A stretch of 64,000 bases of DNA from the NCBI GenBank assembly GCA_944325895.1, contig CALVCA010000003.1, positions 62,001 through 126,000 of the forward strand, written 5' to 3'. The stretch is from Candidatus Gastranaerophilales bacterium (GTDB taxonomy: Bacteria > Cyanobacteriota > Vampirovibrionia > Gastranaerophilales > Gastranaerophilaceae). The translations under genes were made by a program, and so were the position numbers. Below are positions 63,487 to 64,000 of this stretch, one piece after another (position 1 is the stretch's first letter; the number at the start of each line of letters is the position of its first letter). The notes under the pieces were generated by a model, which was not told where the DNA came from, ran no database searches, and saw only the letters and a program-made list of their open reading frames with translations.

Positions 63487-64000
63487 TCAACAACAACTTT
63501 TAATTTTTGATATTTCATTTATAATTTCCTTTATTTCAAGAGAAATATCGTTTTCATCAAACATATTTTCTTTTACACTGTGTGCAAATTCCGATTTTTT
63601 AAATTCATGCATTCCTCTATGCCTAAAAATTTCTTCCAATATTTCAACCATGGGCAAATTCTGATTAACAAACTCCAATTCAATCATTGAAATGTTTTTA
63701 AGCACATTTGCTAAAGTTCTTTTTATCAAATTCAACGGCAATAAATCTTCAAATTCACCGCATTTTAAGACATGCACTTTATCAATAGCACGCAATTTCG
63801 GTTCAATTTCTTTATAATTTGATAATGCATCTTTATCCAACAATATAAATATGGGAATTTTAACAATTTCTGATAATTGATAAAACAACTTAACCACTTG
63901 ATTTTTTCCGCCTGCTGAAACCATATAAACACCTTTTTTATCAAAATCATAATTACAAACCTTTGCAAATTCCGGCAAAAGTATTTCTTCAGTAATTCCT
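63487..64000 (-). CDS. OLD-family-like nuclease, TOPRIM domain (partial, runs off window end)
   Basis: The frame runs leftward from the window edge to 63487. Read through the edge it gives GITEEILLPEFAKVCNYDF. GITEE is the TOPRIM glutamate motif, so a TTG start at 63978 would cut the motif and is unlikely. LLDKDALSNYKEI supplies the D-x-D part. The order fits the C-terminal TOPRIM domain of OLD-family endonucleases, which carry an ATPase head; that head lies beyond the window. A DUF4435-like protein is the alternative. Such proteins can act in phage defence. Confidence 0.72.
   Translation of the reverse strand, partial: GITEEILLPEFAKVCNYDFDKKGVYMVSAGGKNQVVKLFYQLSEIVKIPIFILLDKDALSNYKEIEPKLRAIDKVHVLKCGEFEDLLPLNLIKRTLANVLKNISMIELEFVNQNLPMVEILEEIFRHRGMHEFKKSEFAHSVKENMFDENDISLEIKEIINEISKIKSCC

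Noticed and set aside
63978-63980. TTG at 63978 as the start of the TOPRIM protein
   Set aside because: The open frame continues to the window edge and the residues before the TTG complete the TOPRIM glutamate motif.

Overview
The window reads as a chromosomal segment of a low-GC, diderm, anaerobic bacterium that is probably a non-photosynthetic cyanobacterial relative (Vampirovibrionia/Melainabacteria, most likely Gastranaerophilales). The main reason is the RNA polymerase locus at 26.8-35.8 kb. It is rpoB-rpoC1-rpoC2, with beta' split into a 569-residue RpoC1 and a 1284-residue RpoC2, a cyanobacterial trait. LpxK, an MCE/MlaD protein, a heptose kinase and an O-antigen ligase indicate an outer membrane with LPS. 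HydE ([FeFe]-hydrogenase maturation) and an OadG-like subunit indicate fermentative metabolism. ComEC and pseudopilins indicate DNA uptake or type IV pilus-like machinery. The taxonomic placement is inference from gene content.

Layout. 0-5 kb: the end of a WYL-type regulator, a lineage-type small protein, two tRNA-Ser genes flanking an EF-hand/calpain-like protease, thiG and a bifunctional nuclease. 5-10.4 kb: small proteins, a DUF1858 protein, trmFO and three related membrane proteins. 10.5-14.7 kb: an anti-sigma/ECF sigma/Spy-CpxP operon, hydE, cysK and a repeat-tailed membrane protein. 14.9-20.8 kb: nth-lpxK-mlaD, hsp20, and rplS-rbgA-rnhB with overlapping ends, then an RHH protein. 20.9-25.6 kb: pseudopilin locus 1, gltX, rsmH and an ftsL-like gene. 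25.7-35.8 kb: a DUF3137 protein and rpoBC1C2. 36.2-40.8 kb: a gene with an attenuator-like leader, pseudopilin locus 2, a CtpA-like protease and an HExxH protein. 40.9-43.2 kb: a candidate sRNA, two small proteins and a two-component pair. 43.4-54.4 kb: rmuC, comEC, a GHL10 glycosidase, a TPR protein, ispG, a phosphoesterase, hldA, a DUF4330 protein and an O-antigen ligase. 55-64 kb: a DegT aminotransferase, oadG, an esterase, a secreted GH13 enzyme, galE, an aldolase-like protein, tRNA-Glu and a partial TOPRIM protein.

The most unusual features are regulatory. (1) Two pseudopilin loci share a promoter, a strong ribosome-binding site, a short leader (MKTIE...KIVAPPL) and a nine-C homopolymer, followed by homologous sequence with palindromic elements. 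Locus 2 is open from the leader through to the pilin; locus 1 is out of frame by one base at or just after the C tract. Downstream indels between the loci are multiples of three. This looks like a phase-variable switch. (2) A 16-codon leader peptide with tandem Trp codons lies in a foldable RNA with mutually exclusive pairings, upstream of an unrecognised membrane protein. (3) A strong promoter and terminator define a roughly 140-nt RNA antisense to a tiny hydrophobic ORF.

No CRISPR array, transposase, integrase or prophage structural gene was seen. All functional calls rest on recognising motifs by eye; no database search was run.
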